Part shown: positions 62,746 to 64,000 of the stretch, one piece after another
How positions within the stretch are numbered: position 1 is the first letter of the stretch
Layout of the letters: the number at the start of each line of letters is the position of its first letter
Assembly (NCBI GenBank): GCA_949295025.1
Contig: CASFJK010000006.1
Span: 1-64,000, forward strand
Origin: an uncultured Pseudomonadota bacterium
Lineage (GTDB): Bacteria > Pseudomonadota > Alphaproteobacteria > RF32 > CAG-239
DNA length: 64,000 nt
Direction: 5' to 3'
The notes under the pieces: model-generated
The model's input: the letters and a program-made list of their open reading frames with translations, nothing else
What the model was told of the DNA's origin: nothing
Database searches by the model: none
Position numbers and translations under genes: made by a program

Positions 62746-63548
62746 TTCATGAAACAGCTTCTTTCATTTTAGAGCAACTCGGCACATACCGTCCGCAAAC
62801 ACTCATCATCTTGGGAAGCGGCTTAGGTGGCTTGGGAGAAGAAATTAAAAACCCTATTTATATTGATTATAAAGATATCCCTCATTGGCCGCAAAGCACA
62901 GTTAGCGGACACAAAGGTCGTTTAATTGCCGGTTTGCTTGAAGACAAAGAAGTTCTGTGTATGCAAGGACGTTTTCACCTATACGAAGGGCACGCACCGG
63001 AAACCATAAAAATGGTTATGAGCGTATTTAAGATCATTGGCATAAAAAATCTGGTTGTGACCAATGCTGCCGGTTCCTTAAAACAAGAAATGGCGCCAAG
63101 TTCAATCATGCTCATAACCGATCACATCAACTTCTGCGGACGCAATCCGCTAGTCGGAAATAATGATGAAAACTTTGGTCCGCGTTTTCCTGTCATGGCC
63201 AATGCTTATACAAAAGAATATCAAGAAAAAATAAGAGCCATCGCTCTTCAAGAAAATATTTCTCTACATTCGGGAACCTATTTAATGGTTTTAGGTCCAA
63301 ACTTTGAAACCGCCGCCGAAATCAGAGCTTTTCAAATTTTAGGAGCTGATGCTGTTGGCATGTCGACTGTACCGGAGGTTTTATGTGGGGTCTGGTGCGG
63401 AATGAAAATTTTAGGTTTATCCGTCATCACCAACTACGGTACCGGTATGATACAAGAATTTCATGGCCATAGTGAAACCTTACAGCAAGCAAATTCTGCA
63501 GCCGGAAACTTAACCAAACTGGTTCGCCGCTTTATAAAGGAGATATAA
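62742..63548 (+). CDS. punA: Purine nucleoside phosphorylase
   Basis: Cleaves purine nucleosides with phosphate to base and ribose-1-phosphate. The 268-aa protein is of the trimeric type: LIILGSGLGGLGEEI, STVSGHKGRLIAGLL, GRFHLYEGHAPE, VTNAAGSLKQEM, LGPNFETAAEIRAF, and DAVGMSTVPEVLC. Start overlaps the cdd stop. Works with cdd and deoC to feed pentose into central metabolism. Confidence 0.95.
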   Translation: MIHETASFILEQLGTYRPQTLIILGSGLGGLGEEIKNPIYIDYKDIPHWPQSTVSGHKGRLIAGLLEDKEVLCMQGRFHLYEGHAPETIKMVMSVFKIIGIKNLVVTNAAGSLKQEMAPSSIMLITDHINFCGRNPLVGNNDENFGPRFPVMANAYTKEYQEKIRAIALQENISLHSGTYLMVLGPNFETAAEIRAFQILGADAVGMSTVPEVLCGVWCGMKILGLSVITNYGTGMIQEFHGHSETLQQANSAAGNLTKLVRRFIKEI

Positions 63549-63549
63549 G

Positions 63550-64000
63550 ATGGATGATGTCATTGCCGCTCATGCTCTTTTACGTTTGCTTGATTTAACC
63601 TCCTTAAATGAAGATGACACTGAGTACAAAATTGAGGATCTTTGCCAAAAGGCTCATACTCCTTACGGCAATGTTGCTGCCGTTTGCGTTTATCCACGTT
63701 TTGTTCCCTTAGCCAAAAGATTGCTTCATGGATCAGACATCAAAGTGGCAACTGTGGTCAACTTTCCTAAAGGAGAATACAATCTAAACAAGCTAAAAAA
63801 AGAAATATATCAAGCCTTAGATGCCGGTGCCAATGAAATTGATGCCGTTTTTCCTTACCAAGAATTTTTAAATAAACACTATACGGAATGTGAAAAATTT
63901 GCTCAATCTGCAAGAGAACTATGTGAAGGGAAAACCCTAAAATTCATCTTAGAAACCGGAGAAATTAAAAACGCACTGAAAATCAGCAATGCCACCAAAA
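63550..64000 (+). CDS. deoC: Deoxyribose-phosphate aldolase (truncated by window edge)
   Basis: Splits deoxyribose-5-phosphate to acetaldehyde and glyceraldehyde-3-phosphate. The 150 codons present cover the N-terminal two thirds: LLDLTSLNEDDT, VAAVCVYPRFV, VATVVNFPKGEYN, DAGANEIDAVFPY and LKFILETGEIK, the last near the Lys-bearing region expected further on. The ATG lies 1 nt after the punA stop. The family's catalytic lysine lies beyond the window. Confidence 0.92.
   Translation, partial: MDDVIAAHALLRLLDLTSLNEDDTEYKIEDLCQKAHTPYGNVAAVCVYPRFVPLAKRLLHGSDIKVATVVNFPKGEYNLNKLKKEIYQALDAGANEIDAVFPYQEFLNKHYTECEKFAQSARELCEGKTLKFILETGEIKNALKISNATK

Noticed and set aside
1..64000. CRISPR arrays, insertion sequences, transposases, integrases, toxin-antitoxin pairs, prophage
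   Set aside because: None seen: no regularly spaced repeats, no transposase or integrase motifs, no phage structural genes.

Overview
The window looks like chromosome from a low-GC, flagellated, Gram-negative alphaproteobacterium. Inferred from: a split ATP synthase operon (atpI-atpB-atpE-atpF'-atpF with separate b and b' subunits), a maf-rng-yacG cluster, a DksA with a degenerate zinc site, the alphaproteobacterial flagellar regulator FliX, one LolC/E-type permease beside LolD, KDO and lipoprotein biogenesis genes (kdsB, lgt, lolCD), and many small outer-membrane barrels. Pyruvate phosphate dikinase plus L-lactate dehydrogenase would fit a fermentative, host-associated (gut-type) lifestyle. 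The species cannot be named from the sequence alone.

Layout. 1-2.6 kb: ppdK, running off the left edge, with a leader hairpin and an orphan upstream terminator. 3.1-10.3 kb: a block unlike the rest, with two large repeat-built lipoproteins (789 and 1151 aa) sharing one C-terminal domain, around a secreted beta-barrel-like protein. Signal peptides, lipoboxes followed by Ser-Asp-Asn, and starts without Shine-Dalgarno sequences all resemble Bacteroidetes, so this is the best candidate for acquired DNA. 10.4-18 kb: outer-membrane barrels, yacG-rng-maf, dksA, fliX, a prepilin-like protein and several secreted proteins of unknown role. 18-25 kb: F0 ATP synthase genes, a DsbA-like thioredoxin, a DciA-like protein, fliO-fliP, pheA (with an odd duplicated 3' end) and kdsB. 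25-33 kb: queA, a degenerate GGDEF protein, lgt, a YbjN-like protein, mltG, fabF and acpP. 33-41 kb: ldh, mtaB-ftsY, xseA, an M23 peptidase, a single-domain response regulator, uppP, tRNA-Leu(CAG), then a GC-rich structured segment of unknown nature. 41-49.7 kb: accessory genes (HAD phosphatases, DMT, MFS and MATE transporters, mutY, a tandem paralogue pair whose stop codons lie inside their terminators, a 2-hydroxyacid dehydrogenase). 49.8-64 kb: pheT-pheS, rplT-rpmI, lolD-lolC, a HAD protein, galU, a 1481-aa AsmA-like protein, and the nucleoside salvage operon cdd-punA-deoC, which runs off the right edge.

Most genes sit in short operons separated by clear Rho-independent terminators, often bidirectional between convergent genes. 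The strongest leads are the repeat-lipoprotein island, the GC-rich segment after tRNA-Leu, the near-duplicate 28-bp sequence bracketing a terminator at the end of pheA, the paired paralogues with terminator-embedded stops, and an AT-repeat tract in a porin-like gene's promoter.
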